In this document: positions 8,381 through 17,151 of the stretch, one piece after another
How positions within the stretch are numbered: the first letter of the stretch is position 1
How the letters are laid out: the number at the start of each line of letters is the position of its first letter
Assembly: GCF_963668665.1 (NCBI RefSeq)
Contig: NZ_OY764901.1
Coordinates: 248,001-312,000 of the forward strand
DNA length: 64,000 nucleotides
Direction of reading: 5' to 3'
Origin: an uncultured Anaeromusa sp.
GTDB taxonomy: Bacteria; Bacillota; Negativicutes; Anaeromusales; Anaeromusaceae
Notes under the pieces: model-generated
Databases searched by the model: none
What the model was told of the DNA's origin: nothing
The model's input: only the letters and a program-made list of their open reading frames with translations
Made by a program: the position numbers and the translations under genes

Positions 8381-9478
8381 CTACCGTATAATGCGGCATT
8401 CATGCGGTCCTAGTTTTGCTCTGTCGGACGCCAGTTCTTCCGTAGACGCCTCCAGAAGCCGCAAGGTTTCTTTTTCCACCTGCTCCACAGAAATCTTCCA
8501 CATACAGGAATGATGCTCACAATGGTGACTACCGCATGGATGACAAGGTTCACTGCTTTGAATCAATACGCTGGTATTGCTATAAGGATAAAAGCCAGGA
8601 ACCGGAGAAGCGCCGAACATGGTCACCAATGGCACGCCCATAGCGACCGCCACATGCATAGGGCCGGAGTCATTCGTCACCAGAACCCGGCAAAAAGGCA
8701 ACACCGCCGCAAGCTGCATCAAGGACAGCTTACCGGTAAATACGCTTACCGATTCCTGTACAGCCGGTTTCATCAGCGCGCGCGTTTCTTCCACAAGTTC
8801 TTCATCCATTGGACCGCCAAAAAAAGCAATCCCATAGCCTCGTTCTATAAGGCGCTCCGCCAATTTAGCAAAATGCTCATGGCGCCAGCGCTTCGTCGGC
8901 CAGCTGGCGCCAATATTCAATCCTACTACAGGACGCTCATGGCGCACTTCTCGTTGCCAAATGACAGCCCCGTCTTCTTTAGCGCCTGCGTCAAGCCAAA
9001 TTTCCAGTCCCTGGTCATCACGTTCAGGAAGGCCTAAAAGCTCGCTTAGCACGTCAAAATGAGACTCAATCTGATGCTTTTCCGCCTTGCGGTTTAGCAT
9101 GTATTTCGTAAAGCAATGCCGTAGCACCGCCGTAGCATAACCGACAATCGTTTTAGCGCCGCTGAAAGCCGCGAGAAAAGACGCCCGCTCATTTTGATGC
9201 AGATTGATCACCCAATCAAAACGACGCTGTCGCAGCTTCCAGGCAAAACGCAGGTACGGCCAAAAACCGTCGTCTTGCCCTTTTTTGTCGATCGTGATAA
9301 GTTCATTGATGTTTTGATTATTCTTCACCAAGTCTTGCAGCTTTTTGTCAGCCAGCAACGCAATATGTGCCTGCGGAAACTGCGCACGCAGCGTGCGCAA
9401 GATCGGCGTGACCAACAAAAGGTCGCCGATATGCATTAAGTTGATTACAAGGATTTTTTTCGGTTGCAAGCTTCGCAT
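8381..9478 (-). CDS. GT9-family heptosyltransferase-like glycosyltransferase
   Basis: 365 residues. VINLMHIGDLLLVTPILRTL and TNDSGPMHVAVAMGVPLVTM mark it as GT9. The Cys-rich segment is CHPCGSHHCEHHSC. It overlaps the upstream glycosyltransferase gene by 34 bp. It resembles the heptosyltransferase II/III (WaaF/WaaQ) group more than WaaC, but I cannot assign the acceptor. Confidence 0.85.
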   Translation of the reverse strand: MRSLQPKKILVINLMHIGDLLLVTPILRTLRAQFPQAHIALLADKKLQDLVKNNQNINELITIDKKGQDDGFWPYLRFAWKLRQRRFDWVINLHQNERASFLAAFSGAKTIVGYATAVLRHCFTKYMLNRKAEKHQIESHFDVLSELLGLPERDDQGLEIWLDAGAKEDGAVIWQREVRHERPVVGLNIGASWPTKRWRHEHFAKLAERLIERGYGIAFFGGPMDEELVEETRALMKPAVQESVSVFTGKLSLMQLAAVLPFCRVLVTNDSGPMHVAVAMGVPLVTMFGASPVPGFYPYSNTSVLIQSSEPCHPCGSHHCEHHSCMWKISVEQVEKETLRLLEASTEELASDRAKLGPHECRIIR

Positions 9479-10599
9479 AACAATACCAGTCTTTCTGCAA
9501 ATGTAGAGGGACTATACTCCCCGGCCGCCCGCGCAAGTTCCGCTTCATACCATTCTTTTTTCGCCGCAAACGTGTTGATAAATCGTTCTAGCGTATTTCG
9601 CAGCGCTTCCTCGCTGGTGGCCTCAAAAGTCATCCCCAAGTCATACTTTTCCCATACTTCGGGATTAATTTCATCGCTAGCCAATACAGGCCGCTGATGC
9701 CCGATGGCCGTAAATAGCATTCCCGCCCAATGATAACGATATCTTGGCGCTCCATAGGGAAGCAATAGCGCGTCAACCTGCAAAATCGCTTCTTGCCATT
9801 CTGCGCCAAACAACCCTTTATGAATAAAAGACAGTTGCTTATGTTCTTTATATTTCTCTTGAATACGCTTGAAGTCCTCCGTATCTTCCAACCGCATCGT
9901 CGCGCCTTGCACTACAAGCTCACAGGGTTGCGAAAACTTACAGCTTAAAAAGGCATCCAAAAAACGCTCTAGCTGTTTTTCTCTGCGGTACTGTCCAAAA
10001 AATCCCAAGCGCAACACTCGTTCTCTTAACAACGGCGCTTTGCGAACCGCTATGTCTCTTGGTTCATAAGCCGGAGGAGAAAAAGCCTTCATTCTGGAAT
10101 GTGTTTTCCCTAAAACAGTGTCTCCAAAGGTAATGACCACCGTTTCCACCATGGCCTGTTGCGGCAATTTTTCCAGCTCCGAAAAAAATTTGGGCGCTTC
10201 GCCCGGATTCAAACCATGCAAGATAAAGATAACTGGTTTGCCTGCTTGTAAAAGCGAAGAGTGGCGTAGCGCTCTCAAATAGCGATAGGTTGAAGTCGGA
10301 ATCACAATAGCGTCCACCTCTTGCCGCCTCGCTAACTTGGCCGCTGCGTTAAACCATCCTCGGCGTCGCCATTCGCGCAGAAATGACGTGCGCCATTTCG
10401 CAAAACCTTTTTTCCCGGCATAGGAAACACTTTTTCCTGGCAAATGCACGATTTGAGACTTTGTTACAGGATTTACGTCTTCAGGAACGAACCAGCTCAC
10501 TTCATGTCCTTGCTTCGTCCATTCCTCATCTAACAGGCGGTCAAAATCAACTTCATGCCCGCCAGGGGTAGTAATCGTCTCCAATAAGGCAATCCGCAT
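9445..10599 (-). CDS. glycosyltransferase, GT4-like
   Basis: About 384 residues. It starts MRIALLETITTPGGHEVDFD, typical of GT-B glycosyltransferases, and has a C-terminal Rossmann half with LGFFGQYRREKQLERFLDAF and a late PVLASDEINPEVW segment. The ATG at 10599 overlaps the TGA of the preceding gene (TGATG) and follows a G-rich ribosome site, so the two are coupled. Substrate not recognisable; probably a core or outer-core sugar. Confidence 0.72.
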   Translation of the reverse strand: MRIALLETITTPGGHEVDFDRLLDEEWTKQGHEVSWFVPEDVNPVTKSQIVHLPGKSVSYAGKKGFAKWRTSFLREWRRRGWFNAAAKLARRQEVDAIVIPTSTYRYLRALRHSSLLQAGKPVIFILHGLNPGEAPKFFSELEKLPQQAMVETVVITFGDTVLGKTHSRMKAFSPPAYEPRDIAVRKAPLLRERVLRLGFFGQYRREKQLERFLDAFLSCKFSQPCELVVQGATMRLEDTEDFKRIQEKYKEHKQLSFIHKGLFGAEWQEAILQVDALLLPYGAPRYRYHWAGMLFTAIGHQRPVLASDEINPEVWEKYDLGMTFEATSEEALRNTLERFINTFAAKKEWYEAELARAAGEYSPSTFAERLVLLCEACNRKKSL

Positions 10600-11354
10600 C
10601 ACCGCCCCCCCTTCCGTTGTAACGTCCATAGCTTCACATATTTCGCCATCGTGTAAAATGCATGGAATGCCGCCAAAATGAAACCCATTTTCCCATCACG
10701 CCAGCCGCTTTTCAACACATAGAACTTGAAAAATCCGGCTAGAGGTCGGAAACAAATAGCACCAAAAGAAGCCCTTTTTCCGGCTTCATGCATTTTTTGC
10801 GCCAACATAGTCGTGTACTGGTTCAGTTTGAAAAAATACCGTTCCCAGTCTTGATAGGTATGGTGAAACATGCAGGCGTGCAGCCGTTTAACAGGCAGAG
10901 TCACTTTTGCCGCTTCATGCACAATTCCTTCCCAACGAATGGCCGCTCTGGGATAAAAACGAAGCGACCAATCCGGCGCGTGTCCACCGTGAAAAACGGG
11001 CTGGCCGAAGACAATATTCTTGCGCAGAATCTCATAGGCGAAAGCATCGCCCCGCTCCATAATTCTCCACACTTCTTCCTCCACTTCCGGTGCAAGCCGC
11101 TCGTCCGCATCCAAAAAGAGCACCCACTCGGCTTGGGTTTGCGTCAAAGCAAAGTTTCGCTGCCCTGCAAAGCCGTCCACCATAGGATGAACAACTATTT
11201 TGCCGCCTTTTTCTGCCACGATGGCCGCCGTCTGATCCGTACTGCCGGAATCTACGACTACGATTTCGTCGGCAAACGAGGCGCTGTCCATGCAGAGACC
11301 TATATTTTTTTCTTCATTGTACGTCAGAATCAATATCGCTAAACGCGGCTGCAT
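10599..11354 (-). CDS. family 2 glycosyltransferase, WaaE-like
   Basis: 251 residues. LAILILTYNEEKNIGLCMDS, VVDSGSTDQT and the metal-binding FLDADERL are GT2 signatures. The order and length match the WaaE/KdtX group of LPS core glucosyltransferases, including RFYPRAAIRWEGIVHEAAK. It is predicted to add a hexose to inner-core heptose. It is the first gene of a five-gene run ending at 5382 and follows an intergenic repeat. Confidence 0.82.
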   Translation of the reverse strand: MQPRLAILILTYNEEKNIGLCMDSASFADEIVVVDSGSTDQTAAIVAEKGGKIVVHPMVDGFAGQRNFALTQTQAEWVLFLDADERLAPEVEEEVWRIMERGDAFAYEILRKNIVFGQPVFHGGHAPDWSLRFYPRAAIRWEGIVHEAAKVTLPVKRLHACMFHHTYQDWERYFFKLNQYTTMLAQKMHEAGKRASFGAICFRPLAGFFKFYVLKSGWRDGKMGFILAAFHAFYTMAKYVKLWTLQRKGGR

Positions 11355-11396
11355 AAGAAAACCTCATTTCTAAGTAACAAAATACGAAGACGGGGA

Positions 11397-11517
11397 TTGA
11401 ACAAGAGAACCGGAGTCTCGGGAGGGTACGTAAGAGGAGTACGTTTTAGTATAACAGGATTAAAAATCATTCTACTTCTCCTACGTACCCTCCGATTCTC
11501 ATCGTGACTCTTGTTCA
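11397..11517. repeat. intergenic inverted repeat, AACAAGAG type (locus 3)
   Basis: The left arm TTGAACAAGAGAACCGGAG (11397-11430) pairs with a right arm ending GACTCTTGTTCA (11484-11517). In the right arm the internal blocks are in swapped order compared with the left, so only the ends and the GGGTACG tips pair well. The right arm forms the last codons and the stop of the gene at 11499. Confidence 0.8.
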
Positions 11518-12530
11518 CTCCCCGTGCCCATCCGGCTTTTCTCTGCCAGCATTTCTTGGGCAATTTGAATGACGGTGTCCTCAGGCAGGTCGCGCAGGCA
11601 ATGCTGAGTAGCGCATTCGCCCCGTCCCCAGCAAGGCTGGCAGTTTTGCAGCCATACCACGCGGTCCTTCGCGCCGCGTGGCCCCCAGATACGAGGATCC
11701 GTAGGGCCAAACAAGCCCAAAACAGGCGTATGCACGGCTTGAGCCATATGTAGCGCCGCCGTATCAACGCTAATGACCAAGGCCGCCTGCTGCATGAGTC
11801 CGGCTACCTCGGGCAAAGTATGCGTCCCGCTCCAAAGCGTAACAGGCACTGCCGCCTTTGCTGCGATGCGCTGCAAATACGCCTCTTCGGCTTTGCCGCC
11901 AATCAGATACCACGACACCTGCGGCGATAGTTTCTGCATTAATTTAGCATATCCATCAGTCGTCCAACTCTTGCGTCTGTAGCTTCCTGCAGGGCATAAG
12001 ACAACAATCGGCTTATCAGCCTTTTCTTTTTCCTTGGCAGCCGAAACAATATCGTCCGCCTGCAAAGCAAGTTCCAACGAAAAATCTGTCGTCTCCAAGT
12101 CTAAGGGCTTCAGCACATCCAAGTAGTTCTCCGCTTCATGGCGCAAAGGCGGCCGCACAGACGAAACCGAGTCCGACAGAAACCACTCGCCGTGTTGCGC
12201 TGCATAGCCCAGACGCCGGGGAATACCGCAAAAGAAGGCCAACATAGCCCCTCGGAGCGCAAAATTAGTGCAAACTGCAAGATCGTACTTGCGCGAACGA
12301 ATCTGCCGCAGCAACTGCCACAACGTTTTCCACTTCTTATGTTGTCCTTTTTTATCGTAGACTATGACTTCGTCGACATAGGGATTGCGCTGCGCCAGCG
12401 GCGCAGCCACTGGTACAGTCATCATGTCAATCCGCGCCTGCGGATAAGCGTGCCGCAAAGACCTGGCAACAGGCGTCGATAAAAGCACATCACCGATAAA
12501 AGCCAAATTAATAATCAAAATTCGTTTCAT
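11499..12530 (-). CDS. GT9-family lipopolysaccharide heptosyltransferase
   Basis: 343 residues. IINLAFIGDVLLSTPVARSL at the N-terminus and VISVDTAALHMAQAVHTPVLGLFGPTDP near the C-terminus fit the WaaF/heptosyltransferase II group. In place of the usual DSGPMH motif it reads DTAALH, as some family members do. Cys tail: CQPCWGRGECATQHC. The last residues (GSEQESR) are encoded by the right arm of an intergenic repeat. Confidence 0.85.
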   Translation of the reverse strand: MKRILIINLAFIGDVLLSTPVARSLRHAYPQARIDMMTVPVAAPLAQRNPYVDEVIVYDKKGQHKKWKTLWQLLRQIRSRKYDLAVCTNFALRGAMLAFFCGIPRRLGYAAQHGEWFLSDSVSSVRPPLRHEAENYLDVLKPLDLETTDFSLELALQADDIVSAAKEKEKADKPIVVLCPAGSYRRKSWTTDGYAKLMQKLSPQVSWYLIGGKAEEAYLQRIAAKAAVPVTLWSGTHTLPEVAGLMQQAALVISVDTAALHMAQAVHTPVLGLFGPTDPRIWGPRGAKDRVVWLQNCQPCWGRGECATQHCLRDLPEDTVIQIAQEMLAEKSRMGTGSEQESR

Positions 12531-12536
12531 ATTTTA

Positions 12537-12646
12537 TTAACAAGAGTAGAGGGAGTAAAGGGAGAGTTCGATAATTTTATATATTCAATCCCATTAGTTG
12601 TCCGTGCCCTCACTTTACTCACTCTACTCACTCTACTCCTGTTCAA
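12537..12646. repeat. intergenic inverted repeat, AGTAGAG type (locus 4)
   Basis: The left arm TTAACAAGAGTAGAGGGAG (12537-12570) pairs with a right arm at about 12602-12646 that contains a tandem ACTCTACTC duplication and ends CTCCTGTTCAA. The right arm encodes the final EQE and stop of the gene at 12633. Confidence 0.8.
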
Positions 12647-13646
12647 AAATCTTCTCCCAGACTTGCTCCGGCGTAAGTACGTCCAGGCAGTCGAGACCTT
12701 TAGGGCAAGCGCGTTTCCAGCAACCCGCGCAGTCTCGCTGCACTTCCAGCGCATGCTGCGGTTGACCATAGGGGCCGTTGCGATTAGCGTCAGTAGGCCC
12801 CATTAAACAGATGGTTTTTACGCCCAGCGCTGCCGCCATGTGCATAGGACCGGTATCACCGCCTATAAAAACAACTGCCCCTTTGATCACAGCAGCTAGT
12901 TGCTGCAGGTTCGTTTTGCCTGTCAAGTCTATAGGCGGCACTTCCGTAAACGTCGTCATTTCTTCATACAGCTTATGGTCACCAGCCGCTCCAATCGCCA
13001 CCGGCACAATCCCCTGACTGCTCAGTTTGTCTGCCAGCGCCGCAAAATAACGCTGCGGCCAAATCTTATTCGGCCAATTAGCCCCCAAGGCCAGCACGGC
13101 ATACGGAACATTCTCACCTACTCCGGCATGACGTAAGATGGACGCAGCTCTGTCCGTTTCGCCCGTCACTGCCACGCCGAGGCCGAAATCCGCTGGACCC
13201 AACTGGCATCCCAAATGACGAACTACATCTCTGTATAGTTCGACTACATGCCCGCCATGATTCGGTCCGACTACTTTCTTGGCCAGCAAATGACTTCCCT
13301 CGCGGGCATTTTCGTACACCAGCCGTTGCGGCGCACCGCTCAGCCAGGCAATCAAGGCACTTTTCATGAGCCCTTGCAAATCTAAAGCCAAATCAAAGCG
13401 GCGCTTCTTCAATTCCGAAATAAAGCCAGGTGCATGCTTAACAAGCCCGCCTAAGGATTTAAAGCAAGGTTTGTCAAAAAGCAGCACTTCGTCAATATAT
13501 GGATGGTTCTTTAAAAGCGAGGCGCCTGCGGCTTCGGCCACCCAGGTTATGCGGCAGCCAGGAAAACATTCTTTTAAGTCCTTCGCTACCGGCAACGCAT
13601 GCACAATATCTCCAATGGCGCTTAGCTTTACAATTAATATGTTCAT
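12633..13646 (-). CDS. waaC: lipopolysaccharide heptosyltransferase I-like (WaaC group)
   Basis: 337 residues. VKLSAIGDIVHALPVAKDLK and ITWVAEAAGA are typical of WaaC, which adds the first heptose to Kdo. The nucleotide-sugar motif FIGGDTGPMHMAAALGV and LGANWPNKIWP are also present. A Cys motif CAGCWKRACPKGLDC lies near the C-terminus. It is the best WaaC candidate of the five GT9 genes. The symbol is a family-level assignment, since paralogues are hard to tell apart. Confidence 0.78.
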   Translation of the reverse strand: MNILIVKLSAIGDIVHALPVAKDLKECFPGCRITWVAEAAGASLLKNHPYIDEVLLFDKPCFKSLGGLVKHAPGFISELKKRRFDLALDLQGLMKSALIAWLSGAPQRLVYENAREGSHLLAKKVVGPNHGGHVVELYRDVVRHLGCQLGPADFGLGVAVTGETDRAASILRHAGVGENVPYAVLALGANWPNKIWPQRYFAALADKLSSQGIVPVAIGAAGDHKLYEEMTTFTEVPPIDLTGKTNLQQLAAVIKGAVVFIGGDTGPMHMAAALGVKTICLMGPTDANRNGPYGQPQHALEVQRDCAGCWKRACPKGLDCLDVLTPEQVWEKIFEQE

Positions 13647-13663
13647 AGCATTTTAGTACGGGT

Positions 13664-13886
13664 TTTGAACAGGAGTAAAAGGAGTAGAGGGAGGGTTGGG
13701 TTTGAGGTTTTAAACAAGAGAATCGGAGAACATGAGGGTAACGGTTTAAATAAAAGACTTGAAATTAAATAAACCGAGCTCCCCACGCCCTCCTGCGTCC
13801 CCTCCCTTTACTCCCTCTACTCTTTGTTAAATAAGCCGTTCCCAGTTTTTTCATTCGTACCCCGGGACTCCGGTTCTCTTGTTCAA
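13664..13886. repeat. interleaved intergenic repeats (locus 5)
   Basis: Order along the plus strand: AGTAGAG-type left arm (13664-13699), AACAAGAG-type left arm (13708-13745), AGTAGAG-type right arm (13795-13831), AACAAGAG-type right arm (13853-13886). The arms therefore cross rather than nest. A further CGTACCCTCC just after 13886 lies at the end of hldC and encodes its last residues. No gene is visible in this 242-bp gap. Confidence 0.75.
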
Positions 13887-13888
13887 TC

Positions 13889-14380
13889 CTATTTCGTACC
13901 CTCCCTGTCTGTCTCACGTATCTTTTTAATCATGTTTGTTGACGAGCGCCCCGGGACTTCGGGAATGAGTACAGTTTCGCCGCCATAAGAAGCCACGATG
14001 CGAGACTCTGGCAGGCGTTCGACCGTATAATCGCCGCCTTTTACGTATACATCCGGTTTTAAAAGCTCTACTAGCGGTTCTGCGGTTGGTTCGTCAAAGA
14101 TAACCACGTAATCGACAGCCGCCAGTCCAGCCAGCACCTCTGCCCGATCCTCTTCACTATTTATTGGTCTAGACTCGCCTTTAAGCCGTCGCACGGAAGC
14201 ATCGCTATTCAGGCCAAGCACGAGCACATCCCCTACCGCCCGGGCCGCATTCAAATAGCGAACATGTCCAGCATGCAGAATATCAAAACAGCCGTTGGTA
14301 AAAACCACTCTGCGCCCTGCCGCTTGCAACCGCGCAACTTCTTGTACTAATTCGTTTCGTTCCATCACTTTATTGCCCAT
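13889..14380 (-). CDS. hldC: D-glycero-beta-D-manno-heptose 1-phosphate adenylyltransferase
   Basis: 163 residues, a cytidylyltransferase-like domain equal to the C-terminal (RfaE2) half of HldE. It transfers AMP to heptose 1-phosphate. Motifs: FTNGCFDILHAGHVRYL (HxGH), LGLNSDASVRRLKG and YVKGGDY. The ribosome site for the ATG at 14380 is poor; an ATG five codons in is an alternative. It lies just downstream of a second PfkB-type kinase, a gene order suggesting a split HldE. Confidence 0.9.
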   Translation of the reverse strand: MGNKVMERNELVQEVARLQAAGRRVVFTNGCFDILHAGHVRYLNAARAVGDVLVLGLNSDASVRRLKGESRPINSEEDRAEVLAGLAAVDYVVIFDEPTAEPLVELLKPDVYVKGGDYTVERLPESRIVASYGGETVLIPEVPGRSSTNMIKKIRETDREGTK

Positions 14381-14384
14381 ATCG

Positions 14385-14428
14385 TTATAAAAATAAGCAA
14401 AACAGAGGAAGTCTGTTTAAACTTCCTC
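14385..14428 (-). terminator. hairpin after the PfkB-type kinase gene
   Basis: GAGGAAGT (14405-14412) pairs with ACTTCCTC (14421-14428); on the minus strand TGTTTTGCTTATTTTT follows. It lies between the kinase at 14439 and hldC and may partly uncouple them. Confidence 0.6.
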
Positions 14429-14438
14429 CGCTCCAAGC

Positions 14439-15464
14439 TTATTCCATTTCCTCCTTTTGCTTTCTTGCCGCCAGTTCTCCTTGTTTCACTGCCTGCAATA
14501 ATTCATCCGCCGTAAGCGTCGCCGTTCCATGCTTGCGCACAACAACCCCTGCTGCGTAGTTAGCCAGCTTCGCCGCGCTGTAATGATCCGCCCCAGCCGC
14601 TAGCGCCAGCATCATGGTCACCACTGCGGTATCACCCGCGCCTGTCACGTCATAGACCTCGCTGCGGTTGCTTACAGGAATATGCCTGGCTCCTTGGCCG
14701 CGCACATACAGCGTCATGCCGTCGCCGCCCTGAGTCAAAAGAATCCCATCCGCCTGGAGCATCTCCACAATCTGTTCTGCCGCTTCCGCTGCGCCAATTT
14801 CATCCAAGCTCTCCAGCCCCAATGCAGCTGCTGCTTCCGCCTCATTCTGTTTGATCAGTTCCACACCAGTAAATTGCTGGATATCATAGCGAGAATCCAC
14901 CATGCACGGCACGCCTTGCTCGCGGCACAACGCAATCAACCTTTGCCGAAGCTTCGGCGAAACAGTCTGGCTGCCATAATCGCTGATCACCGCCACATCC
15001 ATCTTCGGCAATACTTTTTCTATATAATGCAACAAGGCTTCTTCCGTTTCCTTTACCAACGGTTCTTTTGATTCTTGATCAATCCGTACCACCTGCTGCC
15101 GTACCGTTGCCTGACCGCCCGCTAAAATACGCGTTTTTGTGATCGTAGGACGCTTCGCATCCTGAAAGAGTCCGTCAACCACGACCCCTTTGCTTTGCAG
15201 CAGTTCTTTCAGCTTCTCTCCCGCTTTATCTTCGCCGCATATGCCTACTGCATAGACTACACCGCCTAAAACTGCTGCATTATGCACAGCATTAGCAGCG
15301 CCTCCGGGCACAATGGTTTCGCCGCGATGTTCCAGGACCAGCACCGGCGCTTCCCGGGAAACACGAGAAATATGGCCTTTTACATAGACATCGGCTACCA
15401 TATCGCCTAAAAGCAGTATTTTTTTTCCTTTTAACTTAGGAACCCATTCCTGTAATTTCATCAT
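14439..15464 (-). CDS. PfkB-family sugar kinase, second heptose-kinase-like protein
   Basis: 341 residues. It has GDMVADVYVKGHISRVSREA, PGGAANAVHNAAVLGG and the catalytic TGAGDTAV, the same layout as HldA at 1203-2198 but clearly diverged (GDMVADVYV against GDVMLDRYY). It sits directly before hldC, which would suit an RfaE1 role. Either it phosphorylates heptose 7-phosphate redundantly or it uses another sugar. AAGGAG precedes the first of two ATGs. Confidence 0.78.
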   Translation of the reverse strand: MMKLQEWVPKLKGKKILLLGDMVADVYVKGHISRVSREAPVLVLEHRGETIVPGGAANAVHNAAVLGGVVYAVGICGEDKAGEKLKELLQSKGVVVDGLFQDAKRPTITKTRILAGGQATVRQQVVRIDQESKEPLVKETEEALLHYIEKVLPKMDVAVISDYGSQTVSPKLRQRLIALCREQGVPCMVDSRYDIQQFTGVELIKQNEAEAAAALGLESLDEIGAAEAAEQIVEMLQADGILLTQGGDGMTLYVRGQGARHIPVSNRSEVYDVTGAGDTAVVTMMLALAAGADHYSAAKLANYAAGVVVRKHGTATLTADELLQAVKQGELAARKQKEEME

Positions 15465-15485
15465 TCTTTCTCCTTGGCTGGTCCG

Positions 15486-16877
15486 TTAAAAGCGAGTCAA
15501 AGCCAAATCCACTTTCACTTGTTTCCGTTCAGCCCGATACGTAAGCGTCATCTGCCAGCAATGCAAGTCCCTGACAATGCTGATATCGCGATCATATAGG
15601 CGATGATTGATCATATCGTGACTCTCATTGTATACCAGGCGATCTTTACGATCTAATTGATACGAAAAACCTATATCAAATTCCCGTGACATGTCATCGG
15701 TATTGTAATTGAACACTTTTTGTTCATTCTGTCGATTATGAAAGGCAACCCAGGTAGTCAGCTTCGGATTCCATCCCTTGATTAAAGTAGCATCCTGTCT
15801 AAAAATATTTTGCTGTGAGCGATTATAACTTTCATATATTTTTTCATAGCCAGTCCCCAACAATAACGTTAAGGTCTTCTTTTTGTCCAATGAAATGGGA
15901 TCACGGTCAAAATACAAAGTATAGTCCTGATGCCAGCTGCGTTTCGTTCCGTCTTCCCACATACCGGCAATGAATTTCGGAGTATATTGCCAAGCCGTTC
16001 CTTGAATACGCTTTTGGCCAAAATTCACTTCTACTTCTGGTTTTTTCTTAATCCAGCGATTATCCGTATCCTGGTAATCACCTTGCCGCAAAATTACATT
16101 ATAGCCATTGCCATGATAACTGATATCTTCTCCCGAACGCCAAGCATGCTTAGTTCCTGTCAAAATATCAATGCCGACTGAAAAATGCTCATCCAGGGGG
16201 TATTGATAATAATATTCCAAATACAAGCCATTTTCTGAGTTATAGCCTACTTTCGGCATTTCACTTTCCTGTTCATCTGGATTCAACGACTTACGATACC
16301 GAGGTGTTGCATAAAACACCTTGTCTTTTATCCAAACCTTAGCATCATAAGCAATCATCTGTTTTTGCGGCCAAATGATGACTTTAGCTGCAGTCAGACG
16401 ATAATCCGGAATTTTGGCGTTACAGCGCGTTGTCGAGGCATTGTAAATCACATAGTGATCCGGGTAGATCTCCACGCGCGGCCCACTTACAATCTCTTTG
16501 TTCATCGTCCCATGAACGTTTTCCATTTGCCCTGTTTTGTCGCCATAATTGTATACGATTTTTTGCCCGACAAGCCTTGTACCCGGCTGCCAAAGAGTAG
16601 CTTCCTCGTCGGCAAAAACGGTTTCACTTTTCGCATTGCCGTGAATAAATTCTGAAGTGACTTTTTCCAAACCTTGTTCAAGCAAAGCATTTCCTTTTGC
16701 ATACAAGTCGCCGCTGCTTTCTTGAAAATACAGTTCATCCCCTTCAACAGTAACAGGCAATGGTTCTTTCGGTTTTTCTTCTTTTTTCTTTTTAGCGGCT
16801 TCGCCGGTTTCCGCGCACACAGCCACTCCAAGCATACAAGACAACGCGACAGCCAGCCATTTATACGATTTATTCAT
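15486..16877 (-). CDS. lptD: LPS-assembly protein LptD, short form
   Basis: 463 residues with a signal peptide (LAVALSCMLGVAVCAE), a Lys-rich linker, an OstA/LptA-like beta-jellyroll domain (roughly residues 42-150, TVEGDELYFQESSGDLYAKG) and a C-terminal region of alternating aromatic strands ending in ALTRF, as outer-membrane barrels do. It would receive LPS from LptA and place it in the outer leaflet. Proteobacterial LptD is near 780 residues, so the barrel here is short. No LptE is visible. GGGAG lies upstream of the ATG. It follows a good promoter and leads a group with the kinase gene. Confidence 0.82.
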   Translation of the reverse strand: MNKSYKWLAVALSCMLGVAVCAETGEAAKKKKEEKPKEPLPVTVEGDELYFQESSGDLYAKGNALLEQGLEKVTSEFIHGNAKSETVFADEEATLWQPGTRLVGQKIVYNYGDKTGQMENVHGTMNKEIVSGPRVEIYPDHYVIYNASTTRCNAKIPDYRLTAAKVIIWPQKQMIAYDAKVWIKDKVFYATPRYRKSLNPDEQESEMPKVGYNSENGLYLEYYYQYPLDEHFSVGIDILTGTKHAWRSGEDISYHGNGYNVILRQGDYQDTDNRWIKKKPEVEVNFGQKRIQGTAWQYTPKFIAGMWEDGTKRSWHQDYTLYFDRDPISLDKKKTLTLLLGTGYEKIYESYNRSQQNIFRQDATLIKGWNPKLTTWVAFHNRQNEQKVFNYNTDDMSREFDIGFSYQLDRKDRLVYNESHDMINHRLYDRDISIVRDLHCWQMTLTYRAERKQVKVDLALTRF

Positions 16878-16912
16878 TATGTATTCTCCCGCTCAAAAAT
16901 ATTCTATTCTTT

Positions 16913-16941
16913 ATTGTACACGCCAGGCTTGAGACTGTAAA
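16913..16941 (-). promoter_or_regulatory. sigma-A type promoter for lptD
   Basis: TTTACA, 17 bp, TACAAT on the minus strand, ending about 36 bases before the lptD ATG. Confidence 0.7.
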
Positions 16942-16975
16942 GAGAATGGGGGAAGAATAGGGAACACAGGGGACC

Positions 16976-17086
16976 GTAACTCAGAGTAACAGAGGAAATG
17001 CCAGAGGGGAGCAGAGAGAGAATTTTAAAATATATATTTTCTCTGGCCTTTCTTTGGCCTTTCTCAGTTACTCTGTGTGAAACGTT
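16976..17086. repeat. intergenic inverted repeat, CAGAGTAACAGAG type
   Basis: CAGAGTAACAGAGGAAATG and CCAGAGG on the left pair with CTCTGGCCTTTC and CAGTTACTCTG on the right, around an AT-rich loop. Related halves occur at 37587-37624 and 45959-46003. This fills most of the 274-bp gap between lptD and the next gene. Confidence 0.65.
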
Positions 17087-17151
17087 CTTTTCTATCAAAA
17101 AAGCAAGCACAAAGTGGCATGAAGCCTGCTTTGTGCTTGTTGATCACCATG

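Noticed and set aside
12602..12646. Tandem ACTCTACTC units as a simple phase-variable repeat
   Set aside because: Only two or three units, in a repeat arm after the coding region; no sign of control of a reading frame beyond the last residues.
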